From RGIG3178 sp964533965 (GTDB lineage Bacteria > Bacillota > Clostridia > Christensenellales > QAND01), in NCBI GenBank assembly GCA_964533965.1, contig CAZHNN010000004.1:62001-126000 (forward strand): 64,000 nt of DNA, given 5' to 3'. This document shows, piece by piece, positions 7,592-16,726 of the stretch. Below the pieces are notes generated by a model, which saw only the letters and a list, made by a program, of their open reading frames with translations, was not told where the DNA came from and did no database searches. Position 1 is the stretch's first letter; each line of letters begins with the position of its first letter. Both the position numbers and the translations under genes were made by a program.

Positions 7592-8209
7592 ATGATTTGG
7601 AAAGGCTTTCGCTTCGGGATGCTGCTGCAGATCGCCATCGGCCCCGTCTGCCTGTTCATTTTCCAGACGGCGGCAAAAAGAGGATTCGCGGCGGCGGAAC
7701 TTGGCGTTTTGGGCGTTTCGCTCATCGACGCGTTCTATATTCTGCTCGCCATGCTGGGCATAGGGGCGTTGTTGAAAAGCGAAAAAGCGCAGCGTTTGTT
7801 TGGAATGTTGGGCGCTTTGGTGCTGATGCTCTTTGGCACAAGCAGCATCCTTGGTGCATTTTCGCTGTCGATTCTGCCAAGCTTCCATTTTCAGATACAG
7901 GATGCAAACCCGTTTGCTGCGGCGTTGCTGCTGACGCTGTCCAACCCGTTGTCCATATTGTTCTGGGCAGGTGTGTTCACCGCGAAACTGTCAACTGATG
8001 GTTTATCCAAAGGGCAAGCGTATTGGTTTGGCGCCGGTGCGGTATTGTCAACGATCTTCTTCCTCACGTTAACGAGCCTTTTTGGGAGCGTCGCGGGTAA
8101 CTTCTTGGGCAATGCGGCATTCAAAATCCTGAATGTCGCCGTAGGTGCCGCGCTGATTTTCTTTGGTGTCAGAACGCTATTGAAAACAAATAGAAAAGAT
8201 ACAATATAA
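7592..8209 (+). CDS. LysE family amino acid exporter
   Basis: 205 residues, about six hydrophobic segments. The start FRFGMLLQIAIGPVCLFIFQ carries the LysE/RhtB signature (GPVCL after the first helix), and LLTLSNPLSILFWAGVF is the conserved NP-containing segment of the family. It should export a basic, branched or other amino acid across the cytoplasmic membrane by proton antiport; the substrate cannot be read from the sequence. ATG at 7592 has RBS GGAGAAAGG and follows the AsnC-type gene by 10 bp, implying joint transcription and local control. Confidence 0.9.
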   Translation: MIWKGFRFGMLLQIAIGPVCLFIFQTAAKRGFAAAELGVLGVSLIDAFYILLAMLGIGALLKSEKAQRLFGMLGALVLMLFGTSSILGAFSLSILPSFHFQIQDANPFAAALLLTLSNPLSILFWAGVFTAKLSTDGLSKGQAYWFGAGAVLSTIFFLTLTSLFGSVAGNFLGNAAFKILNVAVGAALIFFGVRTLLKTNRKDTI

Positions 8210-8213
8210 AGCC

Positions 8214-8776
8214 ACATTTTTTGCCAAGGGGCCAGGGGGGATTCCGATTTTCTCCTTGTACACAAGGCTTTGTCTTGTGTATGAGCCCCTTAGCGATCCC
8301 CTAACCCCCTTAAACGGCCACTGCGTGGGGCTTCGCCCGTAATGAGTTCAGCATATTCAAAGAGTTCCCATGTACCGCCCGTTTTCTTGATAATATGATA
8401 GCACTTAGCCTTGAGGAAGCTATCGCTCTAGCCGTCGCATCTGGAGTTGTATAGGAACAGATGAAAAGTTTAAAAGATAATAGGGGCAAAGCACCTGTTC
8501 ATTAGGTTGTAGTCGCTTTGATTGTTACTGTAACAATAAAAAACAGCCGGCTAAATAGTCAGTTTATGGAATTGTAAAATTATATCAATACTCCTCATCC
8601 CTAAGTATGACAACGTAATTAAGTGCGTTATATCAACCGAGTAAGGCGAAGCACATGCCCCACGCAGTGGCCGTTTTAAGAGGGGTAGGGGATCGCCAAG
8701 GGGCTCATACACAAGACAAAGCCTTGTGTACAAGGAGAAAATCGGAAGTCTCCCCGGCCCCTTGGCAAAAAAAGCG
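8214..8776. mobile_element. Non-autonomous element with 120-bp inverted repeats (MITE-like)
   Basis: Two arms of roughly 120 bp (8217-8336 and 8643-8770) are inverted copies of each other at about 90% identity, with outermost sequence TTTTTTGCCAAGGGGCC. They enclose about 305 bp with lower GC. TAAAGCC occurs just outside both ends (8207-8213, overlapping the LysE stop, and 8777-8783), a possible 7-bp target duplication. No transposase is encoded. On the minus strand, 8410 to about 8287 reads as a short protein-like tail (KCYHIIKKTGGTWELFEYA), perhaps the remnant of a lost gene. Confidence 0.6.
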
Positions 8777-8887
8777 TAAAGCCTTTTATCCATCTATGGT
8801 TGTATCAAGTATAAAAAGCCACTTAAATAAATAAAAGAAGCCGCTAAGCATCAGCGGCTTTCACTTTTAATCGGAAGTACTATTGGT

Positions 8888-10600
8888 TCAGCTGAACTGC
8901 TCGGTAAAAAACTCCACATACCTCTCGCACAGCACTTTCGCTTTTTCTTTACAATCAGCCTTGATGGAATAGTATATCTTCAACTTCGGCTCGGTGCCGG
9001 AAGGCCGTACGACAATGGTGCAGCCGTCTTCCATATCAAAGCGCAGCACGTCGGAGGAAGGCAGATCGATCGGTACTGTCTTTTTGTCCGCGGTTCTGGT
9101 GACGCAGGCGAGATAATCGGAAAACGCACAGACCCCGATGCCTTCAATCTCTTTTGGTGGATTGTTTCGCATCTTGGAGATCAACGTCTGCATTTCTAAA
9201 AGAGCATCCCGCCCTTCAAACGGCAGACTCTGCAGATAATTGAGGTATGTGCCGTATTCGGCGTACAGATCCTCGAGCACGTGCAGGAGCGTTTTTCCCT
9301 GCGCCTTGTAAAAGGCTGCCATTTCGGCGATCAGATACGCGCCGTCCACGCCGTCCTTATCGCGTACATAGCCGCCGGAAAGGTATCCATAGCTTTCCTC
9401 AAAGCCGAATATATATCGTTTTTCTTCGCCCGCCTGCTCAAGGCAGCCGATCTGCTCGCCGATGAACTTAAAGCCGGTCAGCACGTTGATGATCTGTACA
9501 CCGTATTGTTTGGCGATCGGTACCACCATTTCGGTTGTCACGATGGTCTTGATCAAAATCGGATCTTGGGGCATGGTGCCCGACGCTTTGCGGTTTTTAC
9601 AGATATAGTCAAAGAGCAAAACGCCGACTTCGTTTCCCGACAACAACTCATATTTGTCCCCGTCACGGACTGCGATGCCGACTCTATCACAGTCGGGGTC
9701 GGTGGCGATCAACAGGTCGCCCTTTGTCTGTTTTAAAAGATCAAGCCCCAGCGATAAGGCTTCGCGCGTTTCGGGGTTTGGCGAGGGGCAGGTGGGGAAA
9801 TGCCCGTCGGGATCCCTTTGTTCCGGAACGACGGTTACGTTTGTGAACCCCGTTTCCTTCCATGTGCGCAGCACGCAGTCAAGTCCTGCACCGTTTAGCG
9901 GAGAATAGACTATGTGAAGATCCCTGCCGTTTTTGTCCGACACGACGGATTGCGACTTGACAGCCTCGATGAAGGAGGTGACGACATCATCGCTGATGTA
10001 TTCTATCCGGCCGCTTTGTACGAAATCATCAAAGGCAGGCATCTTTTCGTCTGTAAAATAAGGACATTGTTCCATTTCTTCCAAAATCCGGTCCGCAGCC
10101 TCCAGCGTGATCTGGCAGCCGTCGGAGCCATATACCTTATAACCGTTGTATTTGCTGGGGTTATGGCTGGCGGTGATGACGATGCCGGCATTGCACGAAA
10201 GCGATCGCACGGCAAAAGATAGCGCTGGCGTTGGCATAAGCCTTCTAAAAATATATACATGCACGCCCCGATTTGCTAAAATACAAGCAGCGTGTTGCGC
10301 AAACAGATCGCTCTTGATGCGGGAGTCATACGCGATTGCTGCGCTTGGCGATTTGGTTTCAGAAAGAAGGTAGCGGCTGAGGCCTTGAGTGGCTCGCGCT
10401 ACTGTATAGATATTGATGCGGTTGGTGCCAGCACCGATCACCCCGCGCAGACCGCCCGTTCCAAAGGCGAGGTCGGTATAAAAGCGCTCGACGATGTCAT
10501 TGCCACAGATGCTGCTCAGCTCCGTTTGCAGATCCGGATCGCCGATGGCTTTTGCTTGCCAGTCCTCATAGAGCTGTTGGATTTGTTGCTGTGTGCGCAT
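8888..10600 (-). CDS. Phosphoglucomutase/phosphomannomutase family protein
   Basis: 570 residues, alpha-D-phosphohexomutase superfamily, four domains. The N domain has FGTGGLRGVIGAGTNR; the active-site serine loop is VITASHNPSKYNGYK; the magnesium loop is TDPDCDRVG; the sugar-specificity loop is GFEESYGY; the C-terminal phosphate-binding loop is RPSGTEPKLKIY. It interconverts hexose 6- and 1-phosphates. Beside manA and manC it likely supplies mannose 1-phosphate for GDP-mannose, although PgcA-like phosphoglucomutase activity is equally possible. ATG at 10600 chosen because AAGGAG lies 8 bp upstream. It has its own minus-strand promoter, divergent from the glycan operon. Confidence 0.92.
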   Translation of the reverse strand: MRTQQQIQQLYEDWQAKAIGDPDLQTELSSICGNDIVERFYTDLAFGTGGLRGVIGAGTNRINIYTVARATQGLSRYLLSETKSPSAAIAYDSRIKSDLFAQHAACILANRGVHVYIFRRLMPTPALSFAVRSLSCNAGIVITASHNPSKYNGYKVYGSDGCQITLEAADRILEEMEQCPYFTDEKMPAFDDFVQSGRIEYISDDVVTSFIEAVKSQSVVSDKNGRDLHIVYSPLNGAGLDCVLRTWKETGFTNVTVVPEQRDPDGHFPTCPSPNPETREALSLGLDLLKQTKGDLLIATDPDCDRVGIAVRDGDKYELLSGNEVGVLLFDYICKNRKASGTMPQDPILIKTIVTTEMVVPIAKQYGVQIINVLTGFKFIGEQIGCLEQAGEEKRYIFGFEESYGYLSGGYVRDKDGVDGAYLIAEMAAFYKAQGKTLLHVLEDLYAEYGTYLNYLQSLPFEGRDALLEMQTLISKMRNNPPKEIEGIGVCAFSDYLACVTRTADKKTVPIDLPSSDVLRFDMEDGCTIVVRPSGTEPKLKIYYSIKADCKEKAKVLCERYVEFFTEQFS

Positions 10601-10627
10601 GAAAGGATCTCCTTCTCTGTGGGATGC

Positions 10628-10656
10628 TTGCAAAGAGTGGGTGGATATATTATCAT
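10628..10656 (+). promoter_or_regulatory. Predicted promoter of the glycan operon
   Basis: TTGCAA (10628-10633), 17 bp, TATCAT (10651-10656). Leader about 77 nt to the manA TTG start. It lies face to face with the mutase promoter, whose -10 is only 17 bp away. Confidence 0.5.
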
Positions 10657-10672
10657 GTGTTGACGCAACTGG

Positions 10673-10701
10673 ATTATACATCAGGTGGACATGCATGGCA
10701 A
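10673..10701 (-). promoter_or_regulatory. Predicted promoter of the phosphohexomutase gene
   Basis: On the minus strand TTGCCA (10701-10696), 17 bp, TATAAT (10678-10673). Predicted start near 10666, about 66 nt before the ATG at 10600. Confidence 0.6.
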
Positions 10702-10739
10702 CTCATGGCAGTCAAAATACAATACGGGAGGGCTTTCCC

Positions 10740-11720
10740 TTGTATCCGATGCGATGTATACCGGCTTATAAGCAGGCGATTTGGGGCGGCAGCAAACTCA
10801 AGTCTGTTCTAGGCAAAACCTATGATGAGTCGGCTATGGCGGAGAGTTGGGAATTGAGCTGCCATACGGATGGCATGAGCTCAGTTGCCAATGGCAACTA
10901 TGCCGGAAGGCTGTTGAAGGACATACTGGCAGAACATCCGGAATATGCAGGACAATGCGTTAAGAAAGGCGAGGAATTCCCCCTCCTTATTAAATTTATC
11001 GACGCCAACGACGACCTCTCCATTCAGGTGCATCCCACCAAGGAGACGGCCGATATCGCCCGTGGCCACCAAAGCAAGACCGAGATCTGGGTCGTGATGG
11101 ACAGCGCCCCCGGTGCATGCCTGTATTACGGCTTCAACAGGGACGTCACAAGGGAAGAGATCAGATCCAAAGCTTTGGACGGCAGCATCTGCGAGGTGTT
11201 GAACAAGGTGCCCGCAAAGAAGGGGGATGTGTTCCACATCCACGCGGGGACGATGCATGCCATCGGTTCCGGTCTTCTGATTGCCGAGATACAGCAAAGT
11301 GCAAACACGACTTTTAGGGCATTCGATTATATGCGCAAGGACAAAAATGGCAACATGCGGCCGTTGCACATCGACGATGCCGCCCGCGTTGCCATCACCA
11401 ATAAAATGGATGGCAAGCCAGCCGATTTGATTTGCATCGCGGAAAACGCGGCTTATACCCATGATATTCTGTTCGATTCCCCGCTGTTCGTCACCGAAAG
11501 CTATACGATCCGCGACAAAGCAACGCTCGATTCGACAGAAGCGTCGTTCGACGCGCTGCTGTTTATGGAAGGCGCGGGAGAGATAGTATACAACGGCGAA
11601 GCATATGCGGCTTCATGCGGCGATTGTTATTTCATCCCGGCAGGTCTGGGATCGTATGAAATAAACGGGTCCTGTTGTGTACTGCGCAACAGGGTGCTTC
11701 GAAAAGAGGGCAAACAATGA
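10740..11720 (+). CDS. manA: Mannose-6-phosphate isomerase, class I
   Basis: 326 residues, cupin-fold zinc enzyme that interconverts fructose 6-phosphate and mannose 6-phosphate. The N-terminal PAYKQAIWGGSKL, the zinc-binding FIDANDDLSIQVHPT, KTEIWVVMD and the second half GDVFHIHAGTMHAIG are family marks. The start is TTG at 10740, placed by GGGAGGG seven bases upstream; the resulting MYPMRCIPAYK matches the usual beginning of Firmicutes ManA. First gene of an 11-gene operon making and exporting a surface glycan; it overlaps manC by ATGA. Confidence 0.93.
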   Translation: MYPMRCIPAYKQAIWGGSKLKSVLGKTYDESAMAESWELSCHTDGMSSVANGNYAGRLLKDILAEHPEYAGQCVKKGEEFPLLIKFIDANDDLSIQVHPTKETADIARGHQSKTEIWVVMDSAPGACLYYGFNRDVTREEIRSKALDGSICEVLNKVPAKKGDVFHIHAGTMHAIGSGLLIAEIQQSANTTFRAFDYMRKDKNGNMRPLHIDDAARVAITNKMDGKPADLICIAENAAYTHDILFDSPLFVTESYTIRDKATLDSTEASFDALLFMEGAGEIVYNGEAYAASCGDCYFIPAGLGSYEINGSCCVLRNRVLRKEGKQ

Positions 11721-12787
11721 GAATCAGTGCAGTGATTATGGCCGGTGGCAAGGGGGAACGCTTTTGGCCGATGAGCCGTACGCACAGGCCAAAGCAGTTT
11801 TTAGGGCTGACAAACAAGGATGCCACCATGATTCAGCTCACGGTAAACCGCATCCTGCCGCTTGTTGACAAACAGGATGTCCTGGTCGTCACAAACGGGC
11901 TCTACCAGACGCTCACGCGTCAACAGCTTCCGGAATTACGGGTGGATAATATCCTAAGCGAGCCTGTAGGAAGAAACACCGCCCCATGCATCGGACTCGC
12001 GGCCGCTGTTTTGCAAAAGCGAGTCGGCGACTGCGTGATGGTGGTGCTAAGCTCCGACCATCTCATCGTAGACGTAGAGAATTTCCGCGATGTGCTTAAA
12101 ATCGCCGTATCGGTTGCGGAAAAGGATGAGAATATTGTTACCATCGGTATTTCTCCAACCTATCCCGAAACCGGTTTCGGCTATATCCATTACGACTCGC
12201 AGAACATGCAAAACGGCGTCTGCCCAGTGAGAAAATTCGTGGAAAAACCCAATTACAACACGGCCCTCTCCTACCTGGCCACCGGGGAATACCTGTGGAA
12301 CAGCGGGATGTTCGTGTTCAAGGTGTCCACCATCATGGAGCAGTTCAAGCGCCATCTGCCCAAGCTCTACGAAGGGCTGCAGCATGTGGCCGATGCCGTG
12401 GACACGCCTTCGTTCGACGCGGTACTGCGTGACGAATTTGACAAATTCGATTCTATCTCCATCGACTACGGCATCATGGAGCATGCGCAGAACATCTACA
12501 CCATTCCCGGCAGTTTCGGTTGGGACGACGTCGGTAGCTTTACGGCGGTGGGACGGATCCACGACAAGGATGAGAGCGGCAACGCGATCCAGGGCGATGT
12601 GATAGCACTCGAATCCGGCGGCTGCACCATCTATGGCGGCAAGCGCCTGATCGCGGCCATGGGCATCGAAGATCTCGTTATCGTAGACACCGACGATGTG
12701 CTGATGATCTGCCATAAGGACAAGGCGCAAAATATCAAAGTCTTCTTGGAAGCGCTGCGGAACCGCGGGCGCCATGATTTACTCTAG
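11717..12787 (+). CDS. manC: Mannose-1-phosphate guanylyltransferase
   Basis: 356 residues. Transfers GMP from GTP to mannose 1-phosphate, giving GDP-mannose. The nucleotide-binding signature AGGKGERFWPMSRTHRPKQF stands at residues 8-27; VLSSDHLI and KFVEKPN follow, and the C-terminal left-handed beta-helix segment has IPGSFGWDDVGSF. It is the short form without a fused isomerase domain, consistent with a separate manA. ATG at 11717 overlaps the manA stop. Confidence 0.95.
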   Translation: MRISAVIMAGGKGERFWPMSRTHRPKQFLGLTNKDATMIQLTVNRILPLVDKQDVLVVTNGLYQTLTRQQLPELRVDNILSEPVGRNTAPCIGLAAAVLQKRVGDCVMVVLSSDHLIVDVENFRDVLKIAVSVAEKDENIVTIGISPTYPETGFGYIHYDSQNMQNGVCPVRKFVEKPNYNTALSYLATGEYLWNSGMFVFKVSTIMEQFKRHLPKLYEGLQHVADAVDTPSFDAVLRDEFDKFDSISIDYGIMEHAQNIYTIPGSFGWDDVGSFTAVGRIHDKDESGNAIQGDVIALESGGCTIYGGKRLIAAMGIEDLVIVDTDDVLMICHKDKAQNIKVFLEALRNRGRHDLL

Positions 12788-12799
12788 GAGGGAAAAATA

Positions 12800-13843
12800 A
12801 TGAAACGTGCTCTGATCACGGGCGTAACCGGACAGGACGGAAGCTACTTAAGCGAGCTTTTGCTTGAAAAGGGCTATAAGGTATACGGCATCATGCGGCG
12901 CAAGAGCGTCGTTGATTACGGCAATGTCGAGCATCTGAAGGACAAGATCACCTTCATCTATGCGGACATGATCGACCCCGTATCGCTGATCACAGCCGTA
13001 AAGATCGCGCAGCCGGACGAGGTGTACAACCTGGCCGCACAGTCCTTTGTGGCAACAAGCTGGGAGCAGCCGCTGGCGACCGCCCAGATCGACGCGTTGG
13101 GCGTTACCAACATGTTAGAGGCGATCCGCATCGTCAAGCCCGACGCGCGCTTTTACCAGGCGTCGACGTCCGAGATGTTTGGCCTGGTACAGGAGATCCC
13201 GCAGAAGGAAACCACGCCGTTCTACCCCAGGAGCCCCTATGGCGTTGCCAAGCTATACGGGCATTGGATCACCAAGAACTACCGTGAAAGCTATAAACTG
13301 TTTGCCTGCTCCGGCATCCTGTTCAACCATGAATCGGAGCGCAGGGGCAAGGAATTTGTGACCAGAAAGATCACCGACGCCGCGGCACGCATCAAACTAG
13401 GCGTGCAGGACGTGCTGGAATTGGGCAACATGGACGCCAAGCGCGACTGGGGCCACTCGCAGGATTATGTGCAGGCGATGTATCTCATGCTGCAGACGGA
13501 CAAGCCCGACGATTATGTGATTGCGACCGGTGAGACCCGCACCGTGCGCGAATTCGTGCAGAATGCGTTTTCAGCCCTTGGCATTGAGCTCGAATTCAAA
13601 GGCACCGGCGTGGAGGAGATCGGCGTGGACAAGGCCACCGGCAAAACGGTCGTGCGCGTGAATCCCGCGTTCTTCAGGCCCGCGGAAGTCGAACTCTTGT
13701 TGGGAGACCCCACCAAGGCGGAAACAGAGCTTGGCTGGAAACGAGAGATATCGTTTGCTGAGCTGGTCGGGCGCATGGCGGATAACGATTTGAAATTGGT
13801 CCGAGAGGAGCTGCGGCTTAAGCAGCTTACGCAAAGCAAATGA
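12800..13843 (+). CDS. gmd: GDP-mannose 4,6-dehydratase
   Basis: 347 residues, extended short-chain dehydrogenase. Converts GDP-D-mannose to GDP-4-keto-6-deoxy-D-mannose using bound NADP. The Rossmann motif GVTGQDGSYLSELLLEKGY is at residues 7-25, the active-site threonine/serine-glutamate in ASTSEMFG, and the catalytic tyrosine-lysine in YGVAK (about residue 147). RBS AGGAGGG. Its product is reduced by the next gene, with which it overlaps by ATGA. Confidence 0.95.
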   Translation: MKRALITGVTGQDGSYLSELLLEKGYKVYGIMRRKSVVDYGNVEHLKDKITFIYADMIDPVSLITAVKIAQPDEVYNLAAQSFVATSWEQPLATAQIDALGVTNMLEAIRIVKPDARFYQASTSEMFGLVQEIPQKETTPFYPRSPYGVAKLYGHWITKNYRESYKLFACSGILFNHESERRGKEFVTRKITDAAARIKLGVQDVLELGNMDAKRDWGHSQDYVQAMYLMLQTDKPDDYVIATGETRTVREFVQNAFSALGIELEFKGTGVEEIGVDKATGKTVVRVNPAFFRPAEVELLLGDPTKAETELGWKREISFAELVGRMADNDLKLVREELRLKQLTQSK

Positions 13844-14787
13844 AGGCGCTCATATTAGGCGCGGCGGGGTTTGTGGGCGGCCATCTCTACCGGCATCTTT
13901 CCGATGACCTTGGTTGGGATGTGGCCGTTACCAAGCTGCCGCAGGAGAAAATCGGCTTTGCAGAAAAGAACGTCTATGATCTGGACATCCTGGCCACGGG
14001 CGCTATCGAAGCGCTGTTGTCAGAGGTATGCCCGGAAGTGATATTCCACTTGGCTGCCCAAAGCTCGGTGGCGCTTAGTTGGCAAAAGCCCGACTTGACG
14101 GTGGACATCAACATCAAGGGTGCGCTGCACCTTCTGGAGGCGCTCAGGGTTCAAAAAACGCCCGTGCGCACGCTGTTGATCGGCTCCGGCGAGGAATATG
14201 GCTATGTGCAGCCAAACGAGGTTCCGGTCAGAGAGGATAACCCGCTTCGCCCCGGCAACCTCTATGCGATGACGAAGATCGCCCAGGCGATGACAGGGCA
14301 AATCTATTGCCGTGCGTACAACATCGACGTCGTGATGGTGCGCGCGTTTAACCACATCGGCCCAGGGCAGGCGCCGATCTTTGTGGTGTCGGATTTCTGC
14401 AAACAGGTTGCAGAGATGGAATTTGGCAAGAGGGAGCCCGTGATGCGTGTTGGCAACCTTTTGGCGCAACGGGATTTTACCGATGTCCGGGATGTCGTGC
14501 GCGCTTATGGCAAATTGGCACAATCAGGACACAAGGGTGAGGTATACAACGTCGGCAGCGGCATGGTATACAGCATTGAGCAGGTGCTGCAGACGATATT
14601 GAAAAAGAGCAGGGTAGAGGTTCGCGTGGAACAGGACCCGCAGAAGATGCGCCCGTCGGACGTGCCCATCCTGCAGGCCGATGTTACCAAGCTTCAGAAG
14701 GATACAGACTGGAAATCCGTTTTATCGCTGGAACAGAGCGTTGAGGATACGCTGGCGTATTGGCGCCAAACGTTGGAACAGGAGTAG
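13840..14787 (+). CDS. rmd: GDP-6-deoxy-D-mannose (GDP-D-rhamnose) reductase
   Basis: 315 residues, extended short-chain dehydrogenase with NAD(P)-binding GAAGFVGGHLYRHL (7-20), LIGSGEEYG and catalytic YAMTK (about residue 141). The family reduces GDP-4-keto-6-deoxymannose. Rmd gives GDP-D-rhamnose; the related fucose synthase also epimerises and carries additional catalytic Cys and His. The sequence around RAFNHIGPGQAPIFVVSDF is typical of Rmd enzymes, so D-rhamnose is the more likely product. It overlaps gmd and is followed after 3 bp by the exporter permease. Confidence 0.85.
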   Translation: MKALILGAAGFVGGHLYRHLSDDLGWDVAVTKLPQEKIGFAEKNVYDLDILATGAIEALLSEVCPEVIFHLAAQSSVALSWQKPDLTVDINIKGALHLLEALRVQKTPVRTLLIGSGEEYGYVQPNEVPVREDNPLRPGNLYAMTKIAQAMTGQIYCRAYNIDVVMVRAFNHIGPGQAPIFVVSDFCKQVAEMEFGKREPVMRVGNLLAQRDFTDVRDVVRAYGKLAQSGHKGEVYNVGSGMVYSIEQVLQTILKKSRVEVRVEQDPQKMRPSDVPILQADVTKLQKDTDWKSVLSLEQSVEDTLAYWRQTLEQE

Positions 14788-14790
14788 CAA

Positions 14791-15567
14791 ATGCGCGTAT
14801 TTAAGGAGTTGTTTGCCTATCGGCAAATGCTTTTTTCCCTTGTGAGAAAGGATTTGCGCGGCCGGTATAAGGGCTCGGTTTTAGGGTTTCTTTGGACCTT
14901 TATAAATCCGTTGCTGCAGCTGGCGGTGTATACCGTTGTGTTTTCCTTTATCCTGCGCAATAACATCGATAAATTCTACCTATACCTATTCGTGGCGCTG
15001 GTGCCATGGATATTCTTCTCGTCTTCGCTCAATGGCGGGTCGAGCTGCATATTGGCACAAAAGGATATGGTCAAGAAGATCTACTTTCCGCGAGAAGTGC
15101 TGCCAATGGCATATGTAACCAGCTGCTTTGTGAACATGCTGTTCTCGTTCATCATTATCTTCGTCGTCATACTGATTTCCGGCACGCAAATCAGCCTGCT
15201 GGCGCTGTTGTTTTTGCCGATCGTGATGGCGGTGGAATACATTTTGGCATTGGGCATTGCACTTCTGGTTTCGGCGGTCACGGTGTACTTTAGGGACCTC
15301 GAGCACATCCTGGGCATCCTTACGATGGCCTGGATGTATCTGACCCCCATCGTATACCCCATCAGTATCGTACCGCAGCGGTTGTTACCCGTCTTTATGG
15401 TCAACCCAATGACCTCCATCGTCCTGGCGTACCGCGACATCCTCTATTACGCAAAAATACCCTCGATGCAGACGCTCATACTCGCGTTCGTGCTGGGCAT
15501 CGCATTCCTGATTTTGGGCTTTTTCGTATTCGGAAAGCTGAAAAAGCACTTTGTGGAGGAGATCTAG
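14791..15567 (+). CDS. wzm: ABC-2 type polysaccharide exporter permease
   Basis: 258 residues, about six membrane segments. The N-terminal cytoplasmic part LVRKDLRGRYKGSVLGFLW is the conserved amphipathic region of Wzm/TagG permeases. It pairs with the ATPase encoded next, overlapping by one base (TAGTG). Together they move a complete undecaprenyl-linked glycan or teichoic-acid-like polymer across the membrane, so the chain is built on the cytoplasmic side by the glycosyltransferases of this operon. Confidence 0.93.
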   Translation: MRVFKELFAYRQMLFSLVRKDLRGRYKGSVLGFLWTFINPLLQLAVYTVVFSFILRNNIDKFYLYLFVALVPWIFFSSSLNGGSSCILAQKDMVKKIYFPREVLPMAYVTSCFVNMLFSFIIIFVVILISGTQISLLALLFLPIVMAVEYILALGIALLVSAVTVYFRDLEHILGILTMAWMYLTPIVYPISIVPQRLLPVFMVNPMTSIVLAYRDILYYAKIPSMQTLILAFVLGIAFLILGFFVFGKLKKHFVEEI

Positions 15568-16715
15568 TGAACGCGATCGACGTTGTAAACGTATCCAAAA
15601 AGTTCAAGCTCTACCACGACAAAGGGCAAACGCTTAAGGAGCGTTTGTTGTTTCGCAAGCGCAGCGCGTATGAAGAACGCTGGGTGTTGAAGAACATCAG
15701 CTTTTCACTCTATAAGGGCGAAGCGGTCGGCATCGTCGGCGAAAACGGCAGCGGCAAATCCACGATGCTCAAGCTTTTAAGCCGCATCATCGTGCCCGAT
15801 ACCGGGGAGATCACGGTCCGTGGCCGTGTATCAAGCCTCATCGAGCTTGGCGCTGGGTTCCACCCGGACATGTCGGGGCGGGAGAATATCTATACCAACG
15901 CGGCGATCTTTGGCCTTACGAAAAAGGAGATCGACGAACGGTTACAGGACATTATCGATTTTTCCGAGCTGCACCAGTTCATTGACAGCCCGGTGAGGAC
16001 GTATTCGTCGGGCATGTACATGCGGCTCGCGTTTTCCGTCGCGATTCATGTCAGCGCCGACGTGCTTTTGATCGACGAGATTCTGGCTGTAGGCGACGCG
16101 GCGTTCCAACAGAAGTGCTTTGAGCGGCTGGAGGACATCAAGCGAAAAGGCACCACCATCATCATCGTTTCGCACTCCCTGGGGCAGATCGAGCGTATCT
16201 GTGACAGGTCCATCTGGCTTTTGGACGGAAAGATTGAAGCGGAAGGAAAACCTTCGGAAGTGCATTCGCAGTACATGGGCTATATGGCCAAGAAGATAGC
16301 GATTAGCGAAGCGCACAACAAGCGCTCGGACTTAGGCTGCATTCTGGGGGTTTGCTTGAAATACAACGGAGAGCCCAGAAAGACTTTTCGTTTTGGCGAA
16401 GAAGTGCAGGTCTGCATCGAACTGCAAATGGTCGCTGATGTCCCAAGCCTCATCGAGGTGTACGTGCAGAATACCCAGGGCATTCTTTTAGCCGCCAAGG
16501 GCGCCGAAGTCCCCTTTGGTACAAAAGAAGCGGTGCTGACGCTGCAGGGGATCCCGTTCATGCAGGGGGACTACGGCGTAAACGTACTGATGCATACCAA
16601 AGAGCGCGTGCCCATCGACAGGCGCGAAGGCGCCGCGACCATCTCCGTAACTTGGCCGGCGAACAATGAACCCGGCGCCGTTTATATAACTTCCAAATGG
16701 GAATTCAGGCAATAA
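15567..16715 (+). CDS. wzt: ABC polysaccharide exporter ATP-binding protein with C-terminal domain
   Basis: 382 residues, GTG start overlapping the permease stop. The ATPase domain has Walker A GENGSGKST (about residue 58), signature YSSGMYMRL (about 146) and Walker B VLLIDEILAVGD. A beta-rich extension (about 250-382) follows, as in Wzt proteins that bind the modified end of their glycan before export. That suggests the glycan may carry a terminal modification, although no obvious capping enzyme is encoded in the operon apart from the next, unknown gene. Confidence 0.92.
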   Translation: MNAIDVVNVSKKFKLYHDKGQTLKERLLFRKRSAYEERWVLKNISFSLYKGEAVGIVGENGSGKSTMLKLLSRIIVPDTGEITVRGRVSSLIELGAGFHPDMSGRENIYTNAAIFGLTKKEIDERLQDIIDFSELHQFIDSPVRTYSSGMYMRLAFSVAIHVSADVLLIDEILAVGDAAFQQKCFERLEDIKRKGTTIIIVSHSLGQIERICDRSIWLLDGKIEAEGKPSEVHSQYMGYMAKKIAISEAHNKRSDLGCILGVCLKYNGEPRKTFRFGEEVQVCIELQMVADVPSLIEVYVQNTQGILLAAKGAEVPFGTKEAVLTLQGIPFMQGDYGVNVLMHTKERVPIDRREGAATISVTWPANNEPGAVYITSKWEFRQ

Positions 16716-16726
16716 GAGGGAGAACC

